Part shown: positions 50,031 to 57,226 of the stretch, in pieces | Position numbering within the stretch: position 1 is the first letter of the stretch | Layout: each line of letters begins with the position of its first letter | NCBI GenBank assembly: GCA_034408935.1 | Contig: DAOUMV010000025.1 | Span: forward strand, 1-64,000 | From: DAOUMF01 sp034408935 | Lineage (GTDB): Bacteria; Chloroflexota; Dehalococcoidia; SM23-28-2; RBG-16-64-32 | Direction: 5' to 3' | Length of the DNA: 64,000 nucleotides | Translations under genes and position numbers: made by a program | Notes under the pieces: model-generated | Told to the model about the DNA's origin: nothing | The model's database searches: none | The model's input: the letters and a program-made list of their open reading frames with translations, nothing else

Positions 50031-51875
50031 CTATTCGACGGTGACCGTCTTGGCGAGGTTGCGCGGTTGGTCGACGTCGCAGCCGCGCCGCACGGCGATG
50101 TGGTAGGCGAAAATCTGAAGGGGGATAGCGGTGGAGATGGGCGACAGCAGAGACGACGCCTCCGGCACTCGGATGACATGGTCCGCCTTCTCCGCCAGCT
50201 GATCGTCTCCCTCTGAGCCCAGGGCGATGACCGTGCCCTCCCGCGCCTTCACCTGCTCGATGTTGCTCATCATCTTCTCGTACAGTTCATCCTTGGGGGC
50301 AATGGCGATGACCGGCATCTCCGGGTCTATCAGGGCGATCGGCCCGTGCTTCATCTCCCCGGCCGGGTAGCCTTCGGCGTGGATGTAGCTGACCTCCTTC
50401 AGCTTGAGAGCGCCTTCCATCGCTATGGGGAACTGGATACCGCGACCCAGGTAGAGGAAGTTGTTGTAGCGGAAGAACTGATTGGCTAGCCGCTCGAACT
50501 CCTTTTCCCGCTTGGTGATCTCGCCGGCCAGGTAGGGCAGCCGTGCCAGCGGCTGCAGCAGCCCTCCCATCCGTTCGCGGTCGATCACGCCCCGAATCTG
50601 GCCCAGATAGCAGGCGAGTAGGTACAGCGCCGTCACCGAAGCGGTGAACGTCTTCGTGCTGCAGACGCCGATCTCCAGGCCGCAGCGAGTGTACACCACG
50701 CCGTCGGCAGCGCGGGTGGCCTGGCTGCCCACCACGTTGCAGATGGTGACTTGGGACGCCCCTTTCCGCCGCGCCTCTTCCATCGCCGCCAGGGTGTCCA
50801 CCGTCTCTCCCGACTGCCCTACCGAGACCACCAGCGTGTCGGGCCCCATGATAGGGCCTCGATAGCGGTACTCGGAGGCGTTGTCCACCTCCGCCGGCAA
50901 CCCGGCGATGCGCTCCATGTAGTGCCGGCCGATCATCGCAGCGTGGAGGCTCGTCCCCATGGCCACGAGGACCACCCGTCGCACCTGTGACAGTTGCTGC
51001 TTGCTCAGGGGGATATCCTCCAGCTCCACTACTGGCGAATCGAACTGGGCGCGGCCGCGGATCGTATTCAGGATCGACTCAGGCTGCTCCATGATCTCCT
51101 TGAGCATGAAGTGCTTGTAGGTACCCTTGGCCGCCGAGATCGGGTCGTAAGGGACCCCTTGCGGCTGCTTGTCCAAGGGCTGGCCGTCCCCGCTCCAGTA
51201 GGACACGCCAGTGGCGGTGACGCGCGCCACCTCTCGGTCGTCCAGGAACGCCACCCGGCGGGTGTGGGGGAGCAGGGCGGGGAGGTCGCTGGCCAGGAAG
51301 TTCTCGCCCCCGCCGCAGCCGACGACCACGCCGCCGGCGTTGCCCACGCGCGCCGCCACCAGCGTGCCCGGCTCCGAGCGGCTCATGGCCACGATGGCGT
51401 GCGCCCCTCGCAGGCGGGCGATCGTCTTTCCCAGGGCCCCCACCAGTTCCTCGTCCTCGCCGAGGTAGTGCTCTAGGAGATGGGGGATCACCTCAGTGTC
51501 CGTCTCCGAGGCGAAGGTGTGCCCGGCGGCCACCAGCTCCGTCTTCAGATCCAGGTAATTCTCCACGATGCCGTTGTGGATCACCACCACGTCACCTGTG
51601 CAGTCCGCGTGGGGGTGGGCGTTGACGTCGTTGGGCTTTCCATGGGTGGCCCAGCGTGTGTGGCCGATGCCTTCCTGCCCGCTGGGCCAGCGGCCGGCGA
51701 CGGAGGCGGCTAGGCTCTCCAGCTTGCCCACTCGCTTATGGATCGACAGGTCGCCCTTCGTCTCCAGGATGGCGATGCCTGCGCTGTCGTAGCCGCGGTA
51801 CTCTAGCCGTTTCAGCCCATCGATGAGGATGGGGCCTGCGGGCCGCGACCCCACGTATCCCATGATGCCGCACAT
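50031..51875 (-). CDS. glmS: Glutamine-fructose-6-phosphate aminotransferase GlmS
   Basis: The protein has 614 residues. It starts MCGIMGYVG with the N-terminal nucleophile Cys2. The glutaminase domain has LEYRGYDSAGIA, HTRWATHGKPNDVNAHPH and HNGIVENY. Two SIS sugar-isomerase domains follow (VAMGTSLHAAMIGRHYMERI, SQSGET-like VSVGQSGETVDTLAAM, ending QPRNLAKTVTVE). It makes glucosamine-6-phosphate for cell-wall and surface sugars. The 78-base space to ispH is too short for a glmS ribozyme. Confidence 0.97.
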   Translation of the reverse strand: MCGIMGYVGSRPAGPILIDGLKRLEYRGYDSAGIAILETKGDLSIHKRVGKLESLAASVAGRWPSGQEGIGHTRWATHGKPNDVNAHPHADCTGDVVVIHNGIVENYLDLKTELVAAGHTFASETDTEVIPHLLEHYLGEDEELVGALGKTIARLRGAHAIVAMSRSEPGTLVAARVGNAGGVVVGCGGGENFLASDLPALLPHTRRVAFLDDREVARVTATGVSYWSGDGQPLDKQPQGVPYDPISAAKGTYKHFMLKEIMEQPESILNTIRGRAQFDSPVVELEDIPLSKQQLSQVRRVVLVAMGTSLHAAMIGRHYMERIAGLPAEVDNASEYRYRGPIMGPDTLVVSVGQSGETVDTLAAMEEARRKGASQVTICNVVGSQATRAADGVVYTRCGLEIGVCSTKTFTASVTALYLLACYLGQIRGVIDRERMGGLLQPLARLPYLAGEITKREKEFERLANQFFRYNNFLYLGRGIQFPIAMEGALKLKEVSYIHAEGYPAGEMKHGPIALIDPEMPVIAIAPKDELYEKMMSNIEQVKAREGTVIALGSEGDDQLAEKADHVIRVPEASSLLSPISTAIPLQIFAYHIAVRRGCDVDQPRNLAKTVTVE

Positions 51876-51953
51876 AGATGAAGTCCCTTGCTGCTGGCCG
51901 TTCTTTCACTGTAAGTAACGTCTCCCGAGGTTCTGAGTTATGCCGCCTCGGGA

Positions 51954-52826
51954 TCAGTTAGCGCTGGTCGTACTTGCCAGCTCCTGGGCGATCTCCTGGA
52001 CGCGGCGGACCACTGCCTCCACCGCGGACTCCGGCGTTGAGGCGCCCGCTGTGACGCCAACCCGCTGGCAGTCCTGGAGCCACTCCGTCTCCAGTTCCTC
52101 CGCCGACTCCACCTGGTGGGCGGTCGTGCCCTCCTCCCGGCAGACTGCCAGCAGGTGTCTGGTGTTAGCGCTGCTTCGGCCGCCGACCACCAGCATCACG
52201 TCCACTTCCTGGGCCAGCTCCCGAGCCGCTGCCTGGTGACTCGACGTAACGTTGCACAGTGTGTTGATGACTCGCAGTTCGCTGATGTCGCTTACGCGGT
52301 TCTGTATCAGCTTGGAGACGAAGAGAGCGAACTGCTCCGGGGTCTGCGTGGTCTGCGATATAACGGCCAGACGGGTGGGGAGGTCGTCCGGGATGTCGTC
52401 ATCGTCCGCCAGGGCCAGGGCGTTTCCCCCGGCCCAGGCCAGTACGCCTCTGACCTCGCGGTGGTTGGGGTCGCCGAAGACGACCACTGTGAAGCCAGCA
52501 TCGGCCATCTTCTTGGCCCATCGCTGGGAACGAGTGACGATTGGACAGGTGGCATCGACCACTTCCGAACTCCTCGCCCGTGCCTCCTCCAGTGTCTGGG
52601 GGCCTACACCGTGGGCGGTGATGGCCACCGGACCCCCTGCGCCGTCCAGGGGTTCACTGCTGACGCACACGCCCTTGCTCTCAAGATCACGTACGACCTG
52701 CGGGTTGTGTACGATCGGCCCCAGGCTTATGATCTCCCCGTTCTCCGCTGCCGCTTTCTCCATGATGTCGATCGCGCGGCGTACGCCCCAGCAGAAGCCC
52801 ATATCCCTCGCCAGCAGTATCTCCAT
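51954..52826 (-). CDS. ispH: 4-hydroxy-3-methylbut-2-enyl diphosphate reductase IspH
   Basis: The protein has 290 residues from the ATG at 52826 (GAGGTAGG upstream). The Fe-S ligand Cys are in MGFCWGVRRA, VVDATCPIVT and VINTLCNVTSSHQ. The substrate His are in PIVHNPQVV and TAHGVGPQ, and VGGRSSANTRHL is the usual late block. It is the last step of the non-mevalonate isoprenoid pathway. It lies 2 bases downstream of plsC in a cmk-plsC-ispH operon. Confidence 0.95.
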   Translation of the reverse strand: MEILLARDMGFCWGVRRAIDIMEKAAAENGEIISLGPIVHNPQVVRDLESKGVCVSSEPLDGAGGPVAITAHGVGPQTLEEARARSSEVVDATCPIVTRSQRWAKKMADAGFTVVVFGDPNHREVRGVLAWAGGNALALADDDDIPDDLPTRLAVISQTTQTPEQFALFVSKLIQNRVSDISELRVINTLCNVTSSHQAAARELAQEVDVMLVVGGRSSANTRHLLAVCREEGTTAHQVESAEELETEWLQDCQRVGVTAGASTPESAVEAVVRRVQEIAQELASTTSAN

Positions 52827-52828
52827 AC

Positions 52829-53518
52829 CTACCTCGCTCCACCTTTCGTCTCCAGCGCCTGCGGCTGCCCGGCGGCGTACACGCCGCGGTATCGTTCCGG
52901 CAGCAGCTCGGCTATCCGCCTCATGATGAGGTCGGTGCCATGCTCCACCGCCTCTTTGGTAAGCCGTTGCGGCTTTGGCAGGTAAAACGGCTCGCCGAAT
53001 ACTACGTGCACCGATGTCCAGGGCGGGAAGAATGCACGCGGCAGCTTGACCCCCTCCGTGCCCCATATCGCCACGGGCATGACCGGCGTGTTGGCGCGCA
53101 TGGCCAGCAGCGCCGTGCCGGGCTCGCCCCGCCCCAGTCCGCTCTCGCCGGTGCGGGTGCCCTCCGGGAACATCCCCAGCACCAGACCTCGCTGGAGCGT
53201 TTCCTTGGATCGCCTCAACGCCCGCAGGTCGCCCTCGAAGCGCCGCACCGGGATGCATCCGAACAAGTGGTACAGGAGCCCGAACACCGGAATATCGAAC
53301 AGCTCTTGCTTGCCCATCCAGACGACGCGTCGGGGCATGACCACGGTGAGGATCGGTGGATCCGCCAAGTTCAGGTGGTTGCTGGCCAGGATTAGCGCCC
53401 CTTTCCGGGGGATGCGTTCCCGTCCCTTAACGTCGCGGCGGGTGACCAGCAAGATCAGCGCCGACGCCCAGCTTCTGACGTTGATCCAGTAGAACACCGC
53501 GTGGAACAGGTTCCTCAC
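52829..53518 (-). CDS. plsC: 1-acyl-sn-glycerol-3-phosphate acyltransferase
   Basis: The protein has 229 residues. It starts at the GTG at 53518, overlapping the cmk stop by four bases (translational coupling). It has the acyltransferase motifs SNHLNLADPP (NHxxxxD), GCIPVRRFEGD, MFPEGTRTG and VMPVAIWGTE, and a hydrophobic N-terminus for membrane association. It makes phosphatidic acid. Confidence 0.95.
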   Translation of the reverse strand: MRNLFHAVFYWINVRSWASALILLVTRRDVKGRERIPRKGALILASNHLNLADPPILTVVMPRRVVWMGKQELFDIPVFGLLYHLFGCIPVRRFEGDLRALRRSKETLQRGLVLGMFPEGTRTGESGLGRGEPGTALLAMRANTPVMPVAIWGTEGVKLPRAFFPPWTSVHVVFGEPFYLPKPQRLTKEAVEHGTDLIMRRIAELLPERYRGVYAAGQPQALETKGGAR

Positions 53519-54255
53519 GCTGAGCCCTCCACCAGCTCCAGCACCCGCTGCACGACCTCCTCTAGCGTCAGTCCATCCGTATCGATGACGATGGCCTCCT
53601 CTGCCGGCCGGAGCGGCGATACTGAGCGCTCCGAGTCGATCCGGTCCCGCCGCCGCAGGTCCCGCAGCACCGCCTCCTCCGTCAGGTCCATGCCCAGCGC
53701 CGACAGCTCAGCGAACCGTCGGCTTGCCCTCTCCTCCACGGACGCGTCCAGGTACACCTTCAGGTCCGCCTGCGGGAGAACCACAGTGCCGATGTCGCGA
53801 CCGGCCATTACCACGGGGTTCCTTCCCGCCAGCTCTCGCTGCACCTTCAGCAGCGCTTCCCGCACCCCCGCCACCCGAGAGACCAGCGAGACCGCCGCCT
53901 CCACCCCCGGCTGGCGCAGGTTGCGCGTCACGTCCTCCCCGTCGACGAAGATCGTGCACGGCTCGATGCTGTCCGAGGTGGGAGGGCCGATGTCTATGCT
54001 GATGGAGGCGGCCAACTCGCTGAGGGCGTCCTCGTCGCTGAGGTCTTCGCCGCGGCGCAGCGCCGCCCACGTCATCGCCCGATAAATAGCGCCCGTGTCC
54101 AGAAACGGGTATCCAAGGTGGCAGCCCGTCTGGCGCCCGACGGTGGTCTTGCCCGCCGCCGCTGGGCCGTCTATGGCGATGACCCGCGGGACTCTCGGAT
54201 TGCGCCGCGAGGCCGTTGCCTGCCTTGATCCGGCTGCGGCTGCCCCATCACTCAT
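53515..54255 (-). CDS. cmk: Cytidylate kinase
   Basis: The protein has 246 residues with a 20-residue basic N-terminal extension before RVIAIDGPAAAGKTTVGRQ (P-loop). FLDTGAIYRAMTW, GRDIGTVVLPQADLKVYLDASVEERASRR and DLRRRDRIDSERSVSPL are diagnostic. It phosphorylates CMP and dCMP. It is first gene of cmk-plsC-ispH. The ATG at 54255 follows a perfect TATAAT by eight bases, so the operon mRNA is probably leaderless. The promoter lies in a sequence module that recurs three more times downstream. Confidence 0.95.
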   Translation of the reverse strand: MSDGAAAAGSRQATASRRNPRVPRVIAIDGPAAAGKTTVGRQTGCHLGYPFLDTGAIYRAMTWAALRRGEDLSDEDALSELAASISIDIGPPTSDSIEPCTIFVDGEDVTRNLRQPGVEAAVSLVSRVAGVREALLKVQRELAGRNPVVMAGRDIGTVVLPQADLKVYLDASVEERASRRFAELSALGMDLTEEAVLRDLRRRDRIDSERSVSPLRPAEEAIVIDTDGLTLEEVVQRVLELVEGSA

Positions 54256-54311
54256 CGATATCGATTATAGGTGACGACTGTTTCGCCCAGCAAGGCGAGC
54301 CCTCCACCAGG
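54253..54311. repeat. Repeated module, copy A (cmk promoter)
   Basis: It shares CATCGATATCGATTA with copy B, and TTTCGCCC plus GAGCCCTCCACCAGG with the other copies (54959-55018, 55825-55908, 57131-57226). Confidence 0.75.
54264..54269 (-). promoter_or_regulatory. -10 box of cmk operon, leaderless
   Basis: On the minus strand, consensus TATAAT lies eight bases before the ATG at 54255, with no ribosome site. It is part of repeated module copy A. Confidence 0.65.
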
Positions 54312-54372
54312 TCAGGCGGCTACAGGCGGCCGAGGCCGCCGCGATTGTGCGCCTGGGCTGGGCGTAGGGGCC

Positions 54373-54855
54373 TCAGAGGCAGGTGCCGACTTGCAACGGG
54401 CTTTCCCAGAGACAGACATTCACCTCAATCCATCGGCAGACTTCACCTGGCGGGCAGCCAATATGTGCCTCGTCGCAGTGCACCCACCAGTGGCCTTTCT
54501 CCCACGTCGCCGTGCATGACGAGGGGTGTACGACCCAGAGCCCAGCATACGGAAACGTCAGCATGCCGTTCCGGAGCTCGCCTCTTTCGAGTGCCTTCAC
54601 AACCAAGGTCACGACTTCCGCTGTGGTAAGGGTTGGAGGCGTCGGCTCTGGTGACGGGGTCGGTGTCGGTGACGCTTCAGGGGTTGCCGTGGAGCGAGGG
54701 CCTTGGGCGGCTTCGCTGTCCCCCATGCCATCGTCCCCGCCAGTGGCGATGACCACGGTGAGTGTCACGGCCAGCGCTATGACAACGGCCACGACGCCGA
54801 GCAACGGCCCCTTCAGGTTCCAGGGCAGGTTCCAGACTGCTTTGAGCCAGCCCAC
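54373..54855 (-). CDS. Single-pass membrane protein with Cys-rich exterior, unknown function
   Basis: The protein has 160 residues from the GTG at 54855 (GAGGTAGG upstream). There is a short cytoplasmic start, one membrane helix (LLGVVAVVIALAVTLTVVIATG), a Pro/Thr linker (TPEASPTPTPSPEPTPPTLT), and an extracellular part with six Cys (PSSCTATW, HCDEAHIGC, GEVCRWIEVNVC, VGTC) that suggests disulphides. No family is recognised. The promoter TTGACA-17-CACAAT precedes it. Confidence 0.72.
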   Translation of the reverse strand: MGWLKAVWNLPWNLKGPLLGVVAVVIALAVTLTVVIATGGDDGMGDSEAAQGPRSTATPEASPTPTPSPEPTPPTLTTAEVVTLVVKALERGELRNGMLTFPYAGLWVVHPSSCTATWEKGHWWVHCDEAHIGCPPGEVCRWIEVNVCLWESPLQVGTCL

Positions 54856-54887
54856 GTTGTCCTACCTCGCTTCCCCTTCCCGCCGCG

Positions 54888-54916
54888 ATTGTGCTCCTGG
54901 GCTCGGTGGGTGTCAA
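54888..54916 (-). promoter_or_regulatory. Promoter, module copy 1
   Basis: On the minus strand, TTGACA (54911-54916), 17 bases and CACAAT (54888-54893) precede the gene starting at 54855. The same layout recurs at 55033 and 56247. Confidence 0.65.
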
Positions 54917-54958
54917 CGGGAGCATCTATCACCGCACAGCGCTGAGGCTGGGACAGTA

Positions 54959-55018
54959 CATCGATATCGATTACTCGTTACGGCCCTTTCGCCCGGCAAG
55001 GTGAGCCCTCCACCAGGC
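54959..55018. repeat. Repeated module, copy B
   Basis: It matches copy A from CATCGATATCGATTA through TTTCGCCC to GAGCCCTCCACCAGG, but the -10 box is degenerate. The ATG it carries opens only a ten-codon frame, so it looks like a dead copy of the cmk promoter and start. Confidence 0.7.
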
Positions 55019-55032
55019 GTGGATAGGCCTCG

Positions 55033-55061
55033 TTGACGCCCGTCCCGGCCAGGCGCACAAT
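55033..55061 (+). promoter_or_regulatory. Promoter, module copy 2
   Basis: TTGACG (55033-55038), 17 bases and CACAAT (55056-55061) precede the lipoprotein gene at 55098. The spacer sequence is similar to copies 1 and 3. Confidence 0.6.
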
Positions 55062-55097
55062 CACGGTGGGTGGGTTGGAAGGTACGAAGGAGACACG

Positions 55098-55733
55098 ATG
55101 AGGATTCTTGCGGTTGTCGCCATCGCGGTTCCCGTTCTGTTGGCTTTCGCAGTCGCCTGTGGGGACGATAACAAGGGGGTACAGGTGTTTCCCAGCCCCG
55201 CGGGCGAGTCTGAAGGCGAGGCAGACGAAGCGGATGGGGTGGAGGACGTAGGCGAAGCGGGAGAGGAAGGCGCGGATGAGGTGGAGGCCACCTCGACTCC
55301 GGAGTCCACGCCTGAGCCCACCGTCACGGCGGAGGCCACGTCAACCCCGGAAGCGACGCCCGCAGGAGAGGAAGCCTGCCCGGATGCAGACGGAGACGAC
55401 GTGTGTGACGACGATGACCTGTGTCCCGACACCGCTGACGGGAGCGTGGTGGATGACGTGGGCTGCTCCGATGCTCAGGTGGACCAGGACAACGACGGCA
55501 TCTGCGACCCGGCCGCGGCGAGTGATGGCCCAGGCGACTGCGATCTAGTCGACGACAACTGCCCGCTCGCGCCCAACCCCGACCAGGACGATTTCGACGG
55601 CGACCTCGAAGGCGACGAGTGTGACGACGACGACGACAACGATGGCTTCACCGATGCCGAAGAGATAGACGCTGGCTCGGACCCCCTCGATCCGGCCAGC
55701 TTTCCCCCAGTGGGCTGGGGGCCCGGTGCTTGA
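55098..55733 (+). CDS. Lipoprotein with calcium-type TSP3-like repeats (probably truncated)
   Basis: The protein has 211 residues, with AAGGAGACACG before the ATG. The lipoprotein signal is MRILAVVAIAVPVLLAFAVAC (Cys21). An acidic linker rich in Glu/Asp/Thr/Pro follows, then TSP3-like segments (CPDADGDDVCDDDDLCPD, QDNDGICDP, DDFDGDLEGDECDDDDDNDGFTDAEE) that should bind calcium. Just after the stop, another frame continues with DDVDGDGLTDGVDPGCPYD, so a frameshift near 55730 probably removed the C-terminal part. Confidence 0.8.
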   Translation: MRILAVVAIAVPVLLAFAVACGDDNKGVQVFPSPAGESEGEADEADGVEDVGEAGEEGADEVEATSTPESTPEPTVTAEATSTPEATPAGEEACPDADGDDVCDDDDLCPDTADGSVVDDVGCSDAQVDQDNDGICDPAAASDGPGDCDLVDDNCPLAPNPDQDDFDGDLEGDECDDDDDNDGFTDAEEIDAGSDPLDPASFPPVGWGPGA

Positions 55734-55825
55734 GGGAAGACGCCAACACCGGTAGCAGCATCGACGACGTGGACGGCGATGGCCTCACCGACGGCGTCGA
55801 CCCAGGCTGTCCCTACGACCGCCTC
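55730..55825 (+). pseudogene. Frameshifted tail of the TSP3-like lipoprotein
   Basis: In the frame starting at 55730, the sequence encodes SSIDDVDGDGLTDGVDPGCP, the same calcium-repeat type as the gene before it but out of frame. It runs into repeated module copy C. Confidence 0.5.
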
Positions 55826-55908
55826 GCGGATTCGTCGTTTCGCCCACCGAGGCGAGCCCTCCACCAGGCGTGGCCGGCGAGCGTGCCCAGGGCCACCCCC
55901 GGCACGCC
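55825..55908. repeat. Repeated module, copy C (anchor-gene fragment)
   Basis: Bases 55853-55908 are identical over 56 bp to 57171-57226, the 3' part of the anchored-protein gene. On the minus strand it encodes GVPGVALGTLAGHAWWRARL but is not attached to a signal-peptide gene. It is therefore a detached C-terminal anchor fragment. Confidence 0.8.
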
Positions 55909-55939
55909 TGCTGCCAATCGCAGTATATCCACTCCATGA

Positions 55940-56125
55940 CTAGCTTCCCACTGCCTTCTCGTGAAGGTGCTCATGGTTGTGGGGGGCGTCGCTTCGGTGA
56001 GTGTGCTCATGCTTGTGTCGGTAGGGGTAGGGCTTGACATCGGCGTGGTGGTGGGTGTGAGGGTAAGGATCAAGGTCAGTTCCAATGTCGCCATTTTCCT
56101 TTGCCCGCTCTTGCTCAGCACTCAT
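55940..56125 (-). CDS. Small histidine-rich protein
   Basis: The protein has 61 residues from the ATG at 56125, with a strong AAAGGAGACACT site. It is acidic at first (MSAEQERAKENGDIGTDLD), then very rich in His with Pro, Tyr and Lys (HTHHHADVKPYPYRHKHEHT, then HNHEHLHE). About 12 of the last 35 residues are His. There is no signal peptide or membrane segment. It resembles, in composition only, metal-storing or metallochaperone proteins for Ni or Zn. No metal enzyme gene is adjacent. Confidence 0.65.
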   Translation of the reverse strand: MSAEQERAKENGDIGTDLDPYPHTHHHADVKPYPYRHKHEHTHRSDAPHNHEHLHEKAVGS

Positions 56126-56246
56126 AGTGTCTCCTTTCGTCAGCGCCGTGGGCCCCACCTATGCCACGATAGAATTTACTCCGAATCGCCACCCTGTCAA
56201 TAGGGAAAGATACGAAACTGCCGCCGTCGAAACGGGTCGAGCACCG

Positions 56247-56275
56247 TTGACACCCGCTCGGCCCAGGCCCACAAT
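56247..56275 (+). promoter_or_regulatory. Promoter, module copy 3 (orphan)
   Basis: TTGACA (56247-56252), 17 bases and CACAAT (56270-56275) repeat the arrangement of copies 1 and 2. No plus-strand gene follows; it points antisense into the HEPN-like gene. Confidence 0.5.
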
Positions 56276-56295
56276 CGCGGCTGTTGCCAGGGCTG

Positions 56296-57003
56296 TCAGT
56301 CGGTAAGCTGCTTGGCGACGCTATTGAGGATGTTGTTGCTGGCCTCTAGCAGCGTCCTTGTGAGGCTGATCATGTCCTCTTTGCGCCGGGGATACCGATT
56401 CCGGTTCTTCTGCTTGAAGTCAATATCCATCTCGTGGATCACTTGATTTCGGCGGTGGAACACCTCCTGCAAGTCATCCTTCATAACACCGAGGCTGCTG
56501 GGACTCAGCCCGAGGTACTCAACAACATTGTAAAGCTGGTCGACCGATTGCAGACTTTTGGCGGTGAGATCCTCCACGAGCAGCTCAACCATGCCAGCGC
56601 GCGTACTCTCAGCGAGCAGTAGTTTGATGAGAAGTTTGGAGCTGATTGTGCGTGGCGCAGTGTCGTCGCCCTCTGAATCACCACCTGAGCGCCGGAGGTG
56701 ACGCAAACCCAACCTCTCAATTCGCTTTCTGATCTCTGGCAACCTCTCCACCATCTCAGGGAGTGCATCTTGTACGAGCTGCTTGGTCATCGAGTCGATG
56801 CCCGCCCCGGCGAACACAACCATTGCGCGGAGCAGATCCTGCTCCTCGTCGCGGGGAGTACCCTTTGCTCTTCGCGCTGTGCGCACCTGCACGAACGTGT
56901 CTAGAAGTGACTCTGCAGTGTCGTGGGCGTATTTCAGGATCAGGTAGGAGTTCTCCGTGGCTCCGCACTTCGGATCATCTGGTGGCACGAATCCCTTGGG
57001 CAT
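56296..57003 (-). CDS. HEPN-like helical protein
   Basis: The protein has 235 residues, almost all helical. Near the C-terminus VFHRRNQVIHEMDIDFKQKNRNRYP carries the RNxxxH motif of HEPN domains, the RNase active site of many toxin and defence proteins. The helix pattern before it (ENSYLILKYAHDTAESLLDTFVQV; MVVFAGAGIDSMTKQLVQDALPEM) matches large HEPN proteins of the RiboL-PSP type. There is no partner antitoxin next to it. Base composition is less GC-rich than neighbours, suggesting transfer. Function as an RNase is inference. Confidence 0.6.
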   Translation of the reverse strand: MPKGFVPPDDPKCGATENSYLILKYAHDTAESLLDTFVQVRTARRAKGTPRDEEQDLLRAMVVFAGAGIDSMTKQLVQDALPEMVERLPEIRKRIERLGLRHLRRSGGDSEGDDTAPRTISSKLLIKLLLAESTRAGMVELLVEDLTAKSLQSVDQLYNVVEYLGLSPSSLGVMKDDLQEVFHRRNQVIHEMDIDFKQKNRNRYPRRKEDMISLTRTLLEASNNILNSVAKQLTD

Positions 57004-57130
57004 AACGACCCCCTTTCGGTAGCTCGGGTCGATTATACGCTAGTCCCGCTCACCGTCGGCGTCTCAGGCCCCTCCGCATCTGTGCAAGCGAGTCGTCCCC
57101 GGTTTGTGCCTCCCGTCGGAGGTACCTCAT

Positions 57131-57226
57131 CGCTATTCATGATAGGTGACCCGGCTTTCGCCCAGTAAGACGAGCCCTCCACCAGGCGTGGCCGGCGAGC
57201 GTGCCCAGGGCCACCCCCGGCACGCC
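57131..57226. repeat. Repeated module, copy D (3' end of anchored-protein gene)
   Basis: This is the source-like copy: it holds the last codons of the anchored-protein gene and the sequence just beyond, including TATCAT eight bases before an ATG on the minus strand. Bases 57171-57226 are identical to 55853-55908. Confidence 0.75.

Noticed and set aside
51876..51953. glmS ribozyme upstream of glmS
   Set aside because: The space to ispH is 78 bases, too short for the ribozyme, and no matching core sequence is seen.
57004..57136. Short ATG frame after TATCAT in module copy D (about 26 codons, minus strand)
   Set aside because: It is Arg-rich with no ribosome site or family resemblance, and it lies within a repeated module. 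The promoter may be real, but the peptide is not supported.
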